Shown in pieces: positions 15,478-25,412 of a stretch of DNA of 64,000 nucleotides (the stretch's first letter is position 1; each line of letters starts with the position of its first letter). Position numbers and translations under genes: made by a program. The DNA is from Bacteroidota bacterium (GTDB taxonomy: Bacteria > Bacteroidota > Bacteroidia > Flavobacteriales_D > Crocinitomicaceae). The notes under the pieces were generated by a model. It was not told the DNA's origin, made no database searches, and worked only from the letters and a program-made list of their open reading frames with translations. Location: positions 124,001-188,000 of the forward strand of contig JACPUU010000001.1 in assembly GCA_016192075.1 (NCBI GenBank), read 5' to 3'.

Positions 15478-16725
15478 TTAAACAGCCTTATTTTCGTGTT
15501 CCAGCATGGTTCTGCGCAAGAAGTTGAGGGCATAAACCACGGTTAGTTCAATGTTTCTCTCCCGGTTATGTTTGAACTGAAATTGTTTGGATACCACACC
15601 CCGGGCTGATGCAATACCAACCCATACCGTACCTACCGGTTTCAGGTCTGTACCACCATCAGGGCCGGCAATGCCTGACGTTGCAATGCAATAGTCTGTT
15701 TTTAGCTTTTGCCGCCCGTTTACGGCCATTTGTTCAATTACCTGCTGGCTCACCGCTCCAAACTCCACCAGTGTCTGGTGGTTGACATCAATCAGTTCTT
15801 CTTTTAACTCATACGAATAGGCAATAACAGCGCCTTTGAAATAAACGGATGAGCCCGGTATAGTCACAATACGTGCCGCAATGGCACCACCGGTGCAGCT
15901 TTCAACGGTACCAACAGAGGCTGAATTCTTTTTGAGCATTCCACCGATAACAGATTCCAGTGAGTCTTCTTCAAAACCAAAAACCTGTTCCGGAAAAAGG
16001 GCCTGCAGCTGATTGAGTGTTGAATCAATTTCAGTCTGCTGATCAAGTGTACCGGTAAGTCTCAGTCTCACAATACCGGGTGATGGGAGGTAGGCCACCG
16101 AAATTCCGTTGGAACGGCAAGCCGTTTCAATTGCAGCAATATCATGTGCCAGTTGTGATTCACCAATTCCCTGAAAATGGATGGTTTTGTGGTAAAATGC
16201 ATTCAGCGGGTAGTTTTTTTTCAGCAGCGGAATCAGTTTCAGCATTAATCCCTTCATCTCGAAAGGAACACCCGGCATTGAAATGACTGATTGCTTGTTT
16301 TTTCTGAACCACATGCCAGAAGCTGTTCCCAGGTCGTTTTCAATAATCTCAGCGGTTGACGGAAGCATGGCCTGCTGCCGGTTTACATCGAGCATAGGCC
16401 GGTTGATGGATTTAAACATGCCCTCTACTTTTTCAAGAATGCGGGCATTCATTTTAAGTTCATCGTTAAAGTATTCCGTCAGCGTTTTTTTGGTGATATC
16501 GTCTTGTGTGGGGCCAAGGCCGCCGGTGATAAATACAATGTCAGATTTGGATAGCTCACGGTCAACCGCTTCTTTAATCAAAACTGAATCGTCTGAAATA
16601 CTTATAATTTCTGCTACTTTGATGCCAATGAGTCGGAGTTGAGATGCTATCCAGGCTGAGTTTGTATCAACCGTTTGACCAACCAGAATTTCATCACCAA
16701 TGGTTATAATGGATGCCTTTATCAT
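15478..16725 (-). CDS. cinA: CinA family competence/damage-inducible protein, NMN deamidase-related
   Basis: A 415-residue two-domain protein. The N-terminal MoCF/COG1058 domain (about residues 4-170) shows IITIGDEILVGQTVDTNS and VFITGGLGPTQDD; this part is linked to ADP-ribose pyrophosphatase activity in relatives. The C-terminal CinA domain (about 255-410) shows VESCTGGAIAARIV and TSGIAGPDGGTDLKPVGTV, the NMN amidohydrolase signature. It takes part in pyridine-nucleotide salvage; a role in competence is not implied. It lies upstream of rpmB, a conserved Bacteroidota order, with about 140 nt between. Confidence 0.94.
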   Translation of the reverse strand: MIKASIITIGDEILVGQTVDTNSAWIASQLRLIGIKVAEIISISDDSVLIKEAVDRELSKSDIVFITGGLGPTQDDITKKTLTEYFNDELKMNARILEKVEGMFKSINRPMLDVNRQQAMLPSTAEIIENDLGTASGMWFRKNKQSVISMPGVPFEMKGLMLKLIPLLKKNYPLNAFYHKTIHFQGIGESQLAHDIAAIETACRSNGISVAYLPSPGIVRLRLTGTLDQQTEIDSTLNQLQALFPEQVFGFEEDSLESVIGGMLKKNSASVGTVESCTGGAIAARIVTIPGSSVYFKGAVIAYSYELKEELIDVNHQTLVEFGAVSQQVIEQMAVNGRQKLKTDYCIATSGIAGPDGGTDLKPVGTVWVGIASARGVVSKQFQFKHNRERNIELTVVYALNFLRRTMLEHENKAV

Positions 16726-16749
16726 GAATCTTGAATATTTGGTATTGTC

Positions 16750-16782
16750 TTTGTACTGTAAGCAAAGAAATTGCTAAGTTTG
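16750..16782 (+). promoter_or_regulatory. Promoter of the DUF4197 lipoprotein gene
   Basis: TTTG (16750-16753), 21 nt, TAAGTTTG (16775-16782): a full match to the Bacteroidota -33/-7 pattern. The start codon is 21 nt further on. Confidence 0.8.
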
Positions 16783-16803
16783 ACAAAATAAAACTGTTTA
16801 GAA

Positions 16804-17544
16804 ATGAAAACGAAATTATTTTTTTCACTGGGATTGGGATTGTTGCTAACCAGTTGTGTACTTGAAGAAATTGCCGGAGATGTATTGACTACAGGCACCG
16901 GTACCGGAACAACCACTGCCCCTGCGCTCACCAATGATGAGGTAATAGCCGGGTTGAAAGAGGCGTTAACCATTGGCATTAAGAAAGGTGCTGAAATGGC
17001 TTCTGTAACAGACGGTTTTTTCAAAAATGACATGATCAAAATTCCGTTTCCGCCAGAGGCTGAAGCTATGAAGGAAAAGGCCATTGAATGGGGATTGCAG
17101 AATAAGGTAGATGAAATCATTCTGACCCTGAACCGGGCCGCTGAAACGGCTTCACAAAAAGCATCGCCTATTTTTGTTGATGCTATCACCAACATGAGTA
17201 TCGGTGACGGGTTTGAAATTCTGCACGGCTCTGATTCTGCTGCAACCATGTATCTGATAAAAACAACAACATCGCCTTTAACAACTGCGTTTATGCCGGT
17301 TGTGAAAGAAGCCATAGAAGCCGTTGAGCTTACTAAATACTGGAACCCGTTGGCAACCAAATACAATCAGACAACCAAAATTACCGGAAAACCGGAGATT
17401 AATCCGGACCTGGACAAATATGTGACTGACCGTGCTATTACCGGTTTGTTTTACCTGGTTAAGCAGGAAGAACGTAAAATCCGCAAAGATCCTGTTGCGC
17501 AGGTAACCGACCTGTTGAAAAAGGTATTTGGCAGTTTGCTGTAA
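16804..17544 (+). CDS. DUF4197 domain lipoprotein
   Basis: A 246-residue exported lipoprotein. The signal peptide ends in the lipobox LLTSC (Cys about residue 18), followed by a Thr/Gly-rich spacer (TTGTGTGTTTAPAL). The DUF4197 domain (about residues 40-244) includes IGIKKGAEMASVTDGFFKND and SGDGF-like SIGDGFEILHG. The function of the family is unknown; it is common in Gram-negative bacteria. It is divergent from cinA and has its own strong promoter. Confidence 0.9.
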   Translation: MKTKLFFSLGLGLLLTSCVLEEIAGDVLTTGTGTGTTTAPALTNDEVIAGLKEALTIGIKKGAEMASVTDGFFKNDMIKIPFPPEAEAMKEKAIEWGLQNKVDEIILTLNRAAETASQKASPIFVDAITNMSIGDGFEILHGSDSAATMYLIKTTTSPLTTAFMPVVKEAIEAVELTKYWNPLATKYNQTTKITGKPEINPDLDKYVTDRAITGLFYLVKQEERKIRKDPVAQVTDLLKKVFGSLL

Positions 17545-17565
17545 GATTTTTAAACGCCTTTTTTT

Positions 17566-17594
17566 CAATGCAGACTTACAATTGGTCTGCATTG
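17566..17594 (+). terminator. Intergenic hairpin, weak terminator candidate
   Basis: CAATGCAGAC (17566-17575), 9-nt loop, GTCTGCATTG (17585-17594): a perfect 10-bp stem about 20 nt after the DUF4197 stop. The tail ATTATTTC is only weakly U-rich. Confidence 0.5.
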
Positions 17595-17628
17595 ATTATT
17601 TCAGGCCAATACTTAATCCGATTCTGAT

Positions 17629-18777
17629 TTGAAAATACTCTTTGTTACCGACGGCTTGTTTCCCTTTCAGATTGGAGGAATGCAGAAACATTCGTCTGTT
17701 CTGATTCGTGAACTGGCTGATTTGAATGTGCAGCTTACAGTAGTTCATCCCTCTGGCAGCGGCTGTTCAGAAGAAGAACTGGTGAAGCAGTTCCCAAACA
17801 ATTCCAACATCCGGTTTGTGCCTGTCTCTTTTACCGATGCCGGCCGCTTACCGGGGCATTACATCAGGGCCAACAAACACTATTCGGCACGTATTTTTGA
17901 AACCGTTAAAGGCCGGCTGTCTGAATTTGATTTGATTTATGCGCAGGGCTTTACCGGCAGAGCATTTATAGAAGCCCGAAAGAGAAAAGAACTGTCGGTT
18001 CCGGTTGTGGTTAACCTGCATGGGTTTGAGATGTATCAGTATGCTCCCGATCTGAAACATAAAATAGCTTATCACTGGTTGAAAAAAGAGGCTTCTTTTA
18101 GCCTGTTGAATGCAGATTATGTGTATTCTTTTGGTGCCTTGCTGACCAATCTTTTAACGAACCTGGGAGTTCAGAAAGAACGGATTCTGGAGCAGTCTAA
18201 CGGTATTGAGGTTTCGTGGTTAAGAGATGCGCCTGCTGCTGTTGACGACCGTCCCCGAACCTTTATTTTTATAGGTAGAAACGAACGCCGCAAGGGAATA
18301 AAAGAACTTGCAACCAGCATTGAGCATTTGATCCATGACGGGTTGCATTTCAACGTTCACTTTATTGGTGATATACCTGCACATGAAAAACTACCGTTTC
18401 CAAATCTCACCTATCACAATACCATTCGTGACAGTGGCCTCATCCGGTCTATTCTCGATCAATGTGATTGCCTGGTTGTGCCAAGTTATGCTGAAGGTAT
18501 GCCTACGGTTATTCTGGAGGCTATGTCCCGGGGGCTTGCAATTATAGGCACCAATGTAGGCGCCGTAAGCCGTATGATTGACCAAAATGGATTTTTACTG
18601 GAGAAACCCGATGTGGCTTTAATAACAGGAGCCATGAAGCAGGTTATTCAAATGTCACCCGTTGAACTGGGTGAAATGAAAAACCAATCGTTGCAACTGG
18701 TTCGTGAAAAATTTCTCTGGTCGGCTATAGCAGCATCCAAGCTGAATGATTTCAAAAAAATAACAGGCAAGGTATGA
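17629..18777 (+). CDS. GT4-type glycosyltransferase
   Basis: A 382-residue GT-B fold glycosyltransferase of group 1. It has an N-terminal Rossmann domain with FVTDGLFPFQIGGMQKHS and a glycine-rich loop. The C-terminal donor domain has FIGRNERRKGIKELA and the EX7E motif PSYAEGMPTVILEAMSRGLAIIG. It probably adds a sugar from a nucleotide donor to a cell-surface glycan or glycolipid at the inner membrane. The start is TTG at 17629, as no ATG or GTG is placed correctly. It stands alone, converging with pheT with one base between the stop codons. Confidence 0.92.
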   Translation: MKILFVTDGLFPFQIGGMQKHSSVLIRELADLNVQLTVVHPSGSGCSEEELVKQFPNNSNIRFVPVSFTDAGRLPGHYIRANKHYSARIFETVKGRLSEFDLIYAQGFTGRAFIEARKRKELSVPVVVNLHGFEMYQYAPDLKHKIAYHWLKKEASFSLLNADYVYSFGALLTNLLTNLGVQKERILEQSNGIEVSWLRDAPAAVDDRPRTFIFIGRNERRKGIKELATSIEHLIHDGLHFNVHFIGDIPAHEKLPFPNLTYHNTIRDSGLIRSILDQCDCLVVPSYAEGMPTVILEAMSRGLAIIGTNVGAVSRMIDQNGFLLEKPDVALITGAMKQVIQMSPVELGEMKNQSLQLVREKFLWSAIAASKLNDFKKITGKV

Positions 18778-18778
18778 G

Positions 18779-21205
18779 TTAGCGCAGTTCAGCGTTTAAC
18801 TCTGTTTCCAGTTTCTGCCGTATAGCTTGCATCATGCGGTCAACCTGTTCATCCTGCAGGGTTTTTTCATGGTCCTGAAAGGTAAACGAAACCGCATAGG
18901 ATTTTTTACCTGCCGGTAAATTTTTGCCTTCATACACATCAAATAAACCAACACTTTTAAGCAGTTTTTTGTCAACGCTGCGTGCCTGCATTTCAATGTC
19001 TTTAAAGGTAACATGCTCATTCAGCAGCAGTGAAAAATCACGGCGCACAAACTGCGTTTTTGGAATAGGGGTGAACTCCACTTTTTGACGTGCAGCCAGT
19101 TTAAGCAACTGGTCCCAATCAAGATCTGCATAATAGACCGGGTTTTTAATTCCCGACTCTTTAAGCAACTGTGGTTTGATCCAGCCGAATTCGCCAACAG
19201 TCATTTTATCAATTTCTATACTTACACCGTCTTCAAAGGCTTGCGATGTAACAGAATTTGTAGCAGAAATGGTTAGTCCGAGTTTTTCCAGAATTCGCTG
19301 AACGGCAGCTTTGATTGAAAAAAAGCTGGTGCGCGTTTTATCGCTGTTCCAGTTTTCAGCAAGGCGCTGGCCGGTAATGAACAAAACCAGTCTGCGTGAT
19401 TCACGGTATCCGTCTGCGGTTTTGAAATAGGTTTTTCCAAATTCATACAGTTTAAGATCCGGATGCTGGCGGTTCTGGTTAAACTCTATAACGCTTAGGC
19501 CACCAGGCAGTAATGACTGGCGCATTACATCCAATTCATTGCTCAGCGGATTCAATACCGTTACAAACTGGTCAGCGTTCAGATAATTTACTTTAGAGGC
19601 AGCATAAACAGATGAACTGAGGGAATTGTTCATGATCTCAAAAAATCCGTTATTGGATAAGGTATCCGCAATCAGGTTGTAGAATTTTTCCTGGTCGGGC
19701 TTGTTGCTGTAAGTGACTGAGGTATTTAATTTCTCAGGCAAAGCAACCTGGTTAAATCCATAAATGCGCAGCACTTCTTCACTGATATCGGCCTGCCGGG
19801 TAACATCATTGCGGTAAGTAGGCACGTGAACCAAAGCGCCTTTTTCATGCGGTGCAGAAATTTGAAAATCAAGGTATCCCAGAATTTTTAACAGCTGATC
19901 ATTTGAAAAATCGGCTCCGCACAGTTTCCGGCATTGCTGAAAATCAAATTCAACACGGGCTGGTTCAATAGGGGTGGGATAGTGGTCATACACCTGTTTC
20001 AATTCACCGCCGCAAATTTCAAGTATCAGATCAATAGCCCGGTTGCGTGCATAAATCACATTATTGGGGTCAGTGCCGCGCTCAAACCTGAATGAAGAGT
20101 CTGAATTCAGCACATGAAATTTAGATGTTTTACGAACAGAAGCGGGTAAAAAATAGGCCGCTTCCAGGAATATGGACGTTGTTCCGGCAGTTATGCCTGA
20201 TTCACTGCCGCCCATAACACCGGCAATACACATGGGAGCCTTTTGGTTGCAAATCACCAGGTCATTTACGCTCAATTCACGTTCAACACCATCGAGGGTA
20301 ATTAGTTTTTCACCGGCAGCAGCTTTGCGTATGTTTATCTCATTTCCTGCAATGGCAAGATCAAAAGCATGCAGCGGGTTGCCGCATTCGTGCATCACAA
20401 AATTGGTAATATCTACCAGGTTATTGATGGGTTTTAATCCAATTGACTTTAACCTGTTTTGAAGCCATGCGGGTGAATCGGTTACGTTCAGGTTGGTAAT
20501 AACAGCACCGCTATAACGCGGGCATGAAGGCAGATCGAGAACGTTTACGGTTAAATGGGCTGTACCTGTTGGTTGACTATAGTCTTTCACTGCCGGTACC
20601 TGAATGGTTGTTGCGGCATCTTTATGGAAACAGAGAAAAGCTTTCAGGTCACGCACAACGCCAATGTGTGACATAGCATCTGTGCGGTTAGGCGTTAACC
20701 CTATTTCAAGCAGGTAATCTGTTTCCAGCTGATAAATTGTGCTGGCAGGTGTTCCCGGAATTTTATCTGCCGGCAATATGATTATTCCGTCATGTGATTC
20801 ACCAATGCCCAACTCATCTTCAGCGCAGATCATACCTTCAGATTCCTGGCCCCTGATTTTTGACTTTTTGATTTTGATCGGATCTCCGGATACCGGGTAA
20901 AGTGTGCAGCCAACGGTAGCCACCAGAACTTTCTGTCCGGCAGCAACATTGGGTGCCCCGCAAACAATTTTCAGCGGTTCGGCTGCGCCAATGGCAACTG
21001 TTGTCAGACTTAGCCGGTCAGCCTCGGGGTGTTTTTCTTTGGTAAGCACTTCGCCTACCACAACACCTTCCAATCCACCCCGGATGGTCTCTGTTTTTTC
21101 AATGCTCTCTACCTCAAGACCGGTTGATGTCAGTATTTTTCCGATTTCTTCAGGTGCAAGGCTGGTGTTTATGTATTGTCTGAGCCAGTTGTAAGAGATT
21201 TTCAT
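18779..21205 (-). CDS. pheT: Phenylalanine--tRNA ligase beta subunit
   Basis: Beta chain of the alpha2-beta2 enzyme that charges tRNA-Phe. It has 808 residues from ATG 21205 (MKISYNWLRQYI), a full-length bacterial PheT. Domains in order: an N-terminal tRNA-binding OB domain (about 40-150, with HPEADRLSL and KIVCGAPNV), B3/B4 (about 205-375, ALDGVERELS), B5 (about 400-470), the catalytic-like core, and the C-terminal ferredoxin-fold anticodon-binding domain (about 710-806). pheS is not in this window. A TTG nine bases upstream is in frame but less likely. Confidence 0.97.
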   Translation of the reverse strand: MKISYNWLRQYINTSLAPEEIGKILTSTGLEVESIEKTETIRGGLEGVVVGEVLTKEKHPEADRLSLTTVAIGAAEPLKIVCGAPNVAAGQKVLVATVGCTLYPVSGDPIKIKKSKIRGQESEGMICAEDELGIGESHDGIIILPADKIPGTPASTIYQLETDYLLEIGLTPNRTDAMSHIGVVRDLKAFLCFHKDAATTIQVPAVKDYSQPTGTAHLTVNVLDLPSCPRYSGAVITNLNVTDSPAWLQNRLKSIGLKPINNLVDITNFVMHECGNPLHAFDLAIAGNEINIRKAAAGEKLITLDGVERELSVNDLVICNQKAPMCIAGVMGGSESGITAGTTSIFLEAAYFLPASVRKTSKFHVLNSDSSFRFERGTDPNNVIYARNRAIDLILEICGGELKQVYDHYPTPIEPARVEFDFQQCRKLCGADFSNDQLLKILGYLDFQISAPHEKGALVHVPTYRNDVTRQADISEEVLRIYGFNQVALPEKLNTSVTYSNKPDQEKFYNLIADTLSNNGFFEIMNNSLSSSVYAASKVNYLNADQFVTVLNPLSNELDVMRQSLLPGGLSVIEFNQNRQHPDLKLYEFGKTYFKTADGYRESRRLVLFITGQRLAENWNSDKTRTSFFSIKAAVQRILEKLGLTISATNSVTSQAFEDGVSIEIDKMTVGEFGWIKPQLLKESGIKNPVYYADLDWDQLLKLAARQKVEFTPIPKTQFVRRDFSLLLNEHVTFKDIEMQARSVDKKLLKSVGLFDVYEGKNLPAGKKSYAVSFTFQDHEKTLQDEQVDRMMQAIRQKLETELNAELR

Positions 21206-21227
21206 TGGAAGCAAAAATTAATTTAGT

Positions 21228-21235
21228 CAAAGGTA
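21228..21235 (-). promoter_or_regulatory. pheT promoter -7 box
   Basis: TACCTTTG on the minus strand, 22 nt before the pheT ATG. No TTG at the proper spacing is visible. Confidence 0.45.
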
Positions 21236-21281
21236 AGTATTCATGTCAAAAAAGCTGACGCGGTAAATGGTCCTGAATGTA

Positions 21282-21316
21282 TAAAAAAAAAACTGTCCGC
21301 CTCAGGCGGACAGTTT
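21282..21316 (-). terminator. Terminator of the T9SS propeller gene
   Basis: On the minus strand AACTGTCCGCC, loop TGA, GGCGGACAGTT followed by a run of T. It is a strong stem about 20 nt past the stop of the T9SS gene and before the pheT promoter. Confidence 0.9.
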
Positions 21317-21336
21317 TCGTATCTTAAAACAGTTGC

Positions 21337-24300
21337 TTAATGTTTAATGAACTTGGTCGTTTCAGTCATTGATCCGGCATTCAGACGCACGATATAAGTT
21401 CCGCGCGGAAGATCTGCCGTTTCAAAGGTGATAACATTGGTTCCTTTAGCCATATTAGCCTGGCTGATTTCTTTGATCAACTGTCCGTTGAGGTTGAATA
21501 TCTGAATGTATACATCTGCATTTTCAGTCAGATCAAACTGCAGGTTACCAACTTCGTTCAACGGGTTTGGATAAACATTGATGTCCGGAATAAATTTGTT
21601 CGGGTTCAGGTTATCCTGATCACCAGGCAGGCTCAGGTATGCGTCAGTACTCCAGATTCCGCGTCCGTGTGTACCAATGTAGATTTGTCCTGGTTTAATA
21701 CAACCTTCGTCGTATTGTCTCCAGTTTTGACCCATGTCATAAACCGGCGCGTTTCCGAAATCACCGGAGCAGTTAGTCCAGGTTGTACCGCCATTTTCAG
21801 TATAGTATGTTCCAAATTCACCTCCAACAACCATGGTGTTAGGGTCTTCGCGGTCAATAACGCAGCTGTAGTATGGCATAGAAGGCAGGTTTCCAAAAAT
21901 GTTTGACCAGGTAGGTGAGCCGCCTGTCGCGTTGTTGGTTTCCTGTACTTTATTAGAACCGCCAAAGTTACCAAGTGTTACAATAACGTGGTCAAGGTCT
22001 CCCTCTACACCAATTCCGGTAACCGGCGCGCCAAATGAACCAATGCTGGTTAATGTGGTTTCATAATGTGCAGTTGTCCAGTCAATCAGTGAATCCTGTG
22101 AACCTGGTGAGTAAACATCACCAAATCCGCTCAGGCGGTATAACTGACCTGTCCAGGTACCAATAAAGAGGTGATCACCATCTCTGGAGAATTCCATGGT
22201 TGAAACTTCACCAATACCATCCGCTACCAGGAACCATTCAGTTGCATCCGCTGCAAATCTCACAGCATTACGGGTCATCCATACGCCGCTTGGATCACCA
22301 GATCCTCCAATACCAATGGCAAACCATGATTGGAAACGATCCTGAACAAGTAATGTGTCCCAGGCTACGTTGTATACCTGATCGTCATTGTCCATGTCAA
22401 ATACTTTGCCTGGTCTCAGCGGGTTTGTACCGTAATAATGGTTGATGGTTTCCCAAGCATCTACTTCAATTGTAGTATCAAGGTCAACAATGTAAATAGA
22501 GTCATCCACATCAATTGGAGGAAGTCCGCCAACTGCATCATAAACCAGGTAGTGGTCCACAACGGCCAGATTGTATTCAGCAGTACCAGAGGTAATAACT
22601 GTATCCAGTGTAGTTAAGGCCGGGTTGAAATCAAGCGTGTCATCAAATACGACATCGGTTGGTGTGCTATAGTTAATGTTTTTTCCGGTAGTTCTGGATG
22701 GTATAACCACTATATCACCTGCAGAATATTCCTGCTGTGGAATATAGCTTACAGAGTCGTCAGAATTCACATCGTTTGGATTTTCCCACAATTTAAAGTT
22801 TGTGAAGAATTGTCCGCAACCAGATTCCAGTCCGCCTGGTTCACATGACCACTGGGTAGGTACATACTGGCTTGAGTTCACACCACGGTCAGATGAACGG
22901 GAGATAGAACCGTTATAAACAGAGTGGAAAATGATGTTACGGTTCATAAATGAGATTGCAGCAGAGAAACCATCACCACCGCCCACTTCATCGTGCGAAC
23001 GATAGGTTGCGTTGTCATGGTAATTTGCCTGTGAACCGTTATCCTGGGCACCACCAATTACATCACCGTGTGCTGAGTAACCAATAGCGTAGAACTGGGT
23101 AACATTATATCCGCGGTTGGCAGGTACAAAGTCCAGGCCACCGTTATCTGAATATCCGATACCACCGTCATTACCTATATAAAGACGTCCCCAAGAGTCC
23201 CAAACCATTTCGTGCTGATCGGCGTGTGCATACTGCGGGTTTGTAGGCGAATAGAACCATTGTGTAAGCTGGGTCCAGTTTCCATTATAGCTCCAGGAAT
23301 AAATGTCAATCCCTCCTAATAAAATACGATCGGGGTTGCCGCGTTGAACAGAAATAATGTTGTCGTAAGTTCCTTGTCCGGAAGTAGTGCTGTGCGAGAA
23401 TGGCGAGAATGTTCCGGGGCTACCGTTACCGGCAGGTGCAATTTCTTCCCAGGTGTTTCCGTTGTCAGCTGATCTCCATATACCAGCAAGGTGTGTGTTG
23501 GCGCAAGAAGCATAAATTCTGTAGAAACCATCGGTGTGTTTTTCGTATGAAATAGCATATTCAACACGTCCGGCACCGGCTTCAATTTCTCCGGCTCCTC
23601 CGCCTGATTTATCATCAAATGTTACACCACCGTCGTTTGAAACGTTGGTTTTTCCGCCAGCCATGTTTGCCACAATGATTTGTCCGTCAGTTGAAATTGC
23701 CAATGCATTGCAGGCACCTGAAGACAAGCCACCGCTAATGCTGGTTATTGTACCTGAAGAAGGATCGTATTTTCTTAAACCACTGTTTGTAGCCATCCAA
23801 ACAATATTATTGATGGTGTCGCAAACAATTTCATTGATGTATGAAAATGATTCGGTACCTGTAATTTGTGTAAATGTACCATCGGTGTTCTTTTTGAATA
23901 CACCGTCACCATTGTGTCCGGTATCGTAGGCATTTTGAGAACCGCCGGTTTGTTCCTGCTGGTGGCCGGTTGCTACGTATAATGTACCGTCAGCAGTCTG
24001 ACACATAGATGAAACGCCAACGTTATCCTGGAATTCATCTACTTTTTGCCATTCGTTGGCACGGTTGAATGATTCAAACAATCCGCCGGAAACAGATCCT
24101 GCGTAAATATGGTGAAGATTGGTGCGGTCAACCAAAATTGCGCGTGTCCGTCCACCAACATTGTCCGGGCCCTGGTCAAGCCAGTCAAAGGTGGTCCGGT
24201 CCTGCGGCATCATTTCAGACTCGTATTTTGCACGTAACCAGTCTTCTTTGGTAAAATCTCCTTTCAGACGGTAGTAAATGTCATTGGCTCCCTCAATGCC

Positions 24301-24441
24301 ATGCAACTCTTGCTGGTTTTGGTTTCTTGAAGAGTAAACACCTTCCGTGGCAGAGCTGTTAGCAACTGTTATTGCAGCAATCGCAGTAACAGAAAGCGAA
24401 CCGAGTAAGATTAATTTTTTATTCATAGTATTATTTTTCAT
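21337..24441 (-). CDS. Large secreted beta-propeller protein with T9SS sorting domain
   Basis: About 1034 residues. There is a signal peptide at residues 6-30, then a long region of sortilin/BNR-type propeller blades with Asp-box motifs (SADNGNTW, TENGGTTWTN, LFIGTWTGQLYRL). An acidic insert lies around 560-680. The C-terminal sorting domain runs from about residue 955 (INVYPNPLNEVG) to the end (GTYIVRLNAG...KFIKH). It is probably exported by the type IX system and anchored or released at the surface. The VGGRTRAILVD opening is typical of Bacteroidota glycosyl-hydrolase-like propellers, but no catalytic residues can be assigned. The start could also be ATG 24426. Confidence 0.93.
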   Translation of the reverse strand: MKNNTMNKKLILLGSLSVTAIAAITVANSSATEGVYSSRNQNQQELHGIEGANDIYYRLKGDFTKEDWLRAKYESEMMPQDRTTFDWLDQGPDNVGGRTRAILVDRTNLHHIYAGSVSGGLFESFNRANEWQKVDEFQDNVGVSSMCQTADGTLYVATGHQQEQTGGSQNAYDTGHNGDGVFKKNTDGTFTQITGTESFSYINEIVCDTINNIVWMATNSGLRKYDPSSGTITSISGGLSSGACNALAISTDGQIIVANMAGGKTNVSNDGGVTFDDKSGGGAGEIEAGAGRVEYAISYEKHTDGFYRIYASCANTHLAGIWRSADNGNTWEEIAPAGNGSPGTFSPFSHSTTSGQGTYDNIISVQRGNPDRILLGGIDIYSWSYNGNWTQLTQWFYSPTNPQYAHADQHEMVWDSWGRLYIGNDGGIGYSDNGGLDFVPANRGYNVTQFYAIGYSAHGDVIGGAQDNGSQANYHDNATYRSHDEVGGGDGFSAAISFMNRNIIFHSVYNGSISRSSDRGVNSSQYVPTQWSCEPGGLESGCGQFFTNFKLWENPNDVNSDDSVSYIPQQEYSAGDIVVIPSRTTGKNINYSTPTDVVFDDTLDFNPALTTLDTVITSGTAEYNLAVVDHYLVYDAVGGLPPIDVDDSIYIVDLDTTIEVDAWETINHYYGTNPLRPGKVFDMDNDDQVYNVAWDTLLVQDRFQSWFAIGIGGSGDPSGVWMTRNAVRFAADATEWFLVADGIGEVSTMEFSRDGDHLFIGTWTGQLYRLSGFGDVYSPGSQDSLIDWTTAHYETTLTSIGSFGAPVTGIGVEGDLDHVIVTLGNFGGSNKVQETNNATGGSPTWSNIFGNLPSMPYYSCVIDREDPNTMVVGGEFGTYYTENGGTTWTNCSGDFGNAPVYDMGQNWRQYDEGCIKPGQIYIGTHGRGIWSTDAYLSLPGDQDNLNPNKFIPDINVYPNPLNEVGNLQFDLTENADVYIQIFNLNGQLIKEISQANMAKGTNVITFETADLPRGTYIVRLNAGSMTETTKFIKH

Positions 24442-24471
24442 GAAGCGCTTTTTCAAGCGACTAATATAATA

Positions 24472-24504
24472 CAAAGATACAACCTGCAAGGGGGGCTTGT
24501 CAAA
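24472..24504 (-). promoter_or_regulatory. Promoter of the T9SS propeller gene
   Basis: On the minus strand TTTG (24504-24501), 21 nt, TATCTTTG (24479-24472): a full -33/-7 match. The leader is about 25-30 nt. Confidence 0.8.
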
Positions 24505-24543
24505 TTTTAGCCAACAGGAATTTTAATTTTTATACACATCTGT

Positions 24544-25410
24544 CTAAAAGACATGTTTTTCAGCATGATAGGAAGAGCGCACCAATGGGCCGCTTTCAAC
24601 GAAACGAAAGCCCTTGCCAAGTGCATAGGCACCGTATTCTTCAAATTTCTGAGGTGTAATAAAATTTTGAACCGGTAAATGTTTGTGTGTGGGTTGAAGG
24701 TATTGCCCCAGGGTCAGAATGTCTACTTTGACAGAAGCCAGGTCATCAATGGTTTCATACACTTCCGCTTCAGACTCGCCAAGCCCCAGCATCACACCTG
24801 ATTTTGTTTTCATTCCGCCTTTTTTCAGGCGAAACAGAACTTCCAGTGACCGGTCGTATTTGGCCTGAATGCGGACTTCTTTGGTAAGCCGGCGCACTGT
24901 TTCAAGATTATGTGACACCACTTCCGGTGCAACGTCAATTATTTTTTGAAGATTCTCCCATTTACCGGCAAAGTCAGGAATCAGCGTTTCCATGGTTGTT
25001 CCCGGACTTTTGCGGCGGATGGATTTAACCGTTGCAACCCAGGTATCTGCTCCGCCATCTGTTAAATCATCACGGTCTACCGAAGTAATAACGGCGTGTT
25101 TAATGTTCATGAGTTTAATAGACTGGGCAATTTTGGCGGGCTCAAAAGGATCCACCAATTCTGGTTTTCCGGTTGCTACTGCACAAAATCCACAGGAGCG
25201 GGTGCATACATTGCCCAGAATCATAAAGGTAGCCGTCCCTTCACCCCAGCATTCACCCATGTTGGGGCAGTTTCCGCTCTGGCAAATGGTATGCAGCTTA
25301 TGTTCATCCACAAGTGAGCGTACTTTTTTGTAATTCTCACCGGTTGGCAGTTTAACACGAAGCCATTTTGGTTTTTGAATGCTTATTTTTTCTTTATCTT
25401 TTAATTCCAT
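24544..25410 (-). CDS. lipA: Lipoyl synthase
   Basis: Radical-SAM enzyme that inserts two sulfurs into octanoyl groups on lipoyl domains. It has 288 residues. Both clusters are visible: the auxiliary CX4CX5C ([12 protein letters not shown]) and the radical-SAM CX3CX2C (CTRSCGFC). The conserved C-terminal RSSYHAE motif is present. It follows a predicted outer-membrane-type protein by 2 nt in the same operon. lipB is not nearby. Confidence 0.97.
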   Translation of the reverse strand: MELKDKEKISIQKPKWLRVKLPTGENYKKVRSLVDEHKLHTICQSGNCPNMGECWGEGTATFMILGNVCTRSCGFCAVATGKPELVDPFEPAKIAQSIKLMNIKHAVITSVDRDDLTDGGADTWVATVKSIRRKSPGTTMETLIPDFAGKWENLQKIIDVAPEVVSHNLETVRRLTKEVRIQAKYDRSLEVLFRLKKGGMKTKSGVMLGLGESEAEVYETIDDLASVKVDILTLGQYLQPTHKHLPVQNFITPQKFEEYGAYALGKGFRFVESGPLVRSSYHAEKHVF

Positions 25411-25412
25411 TG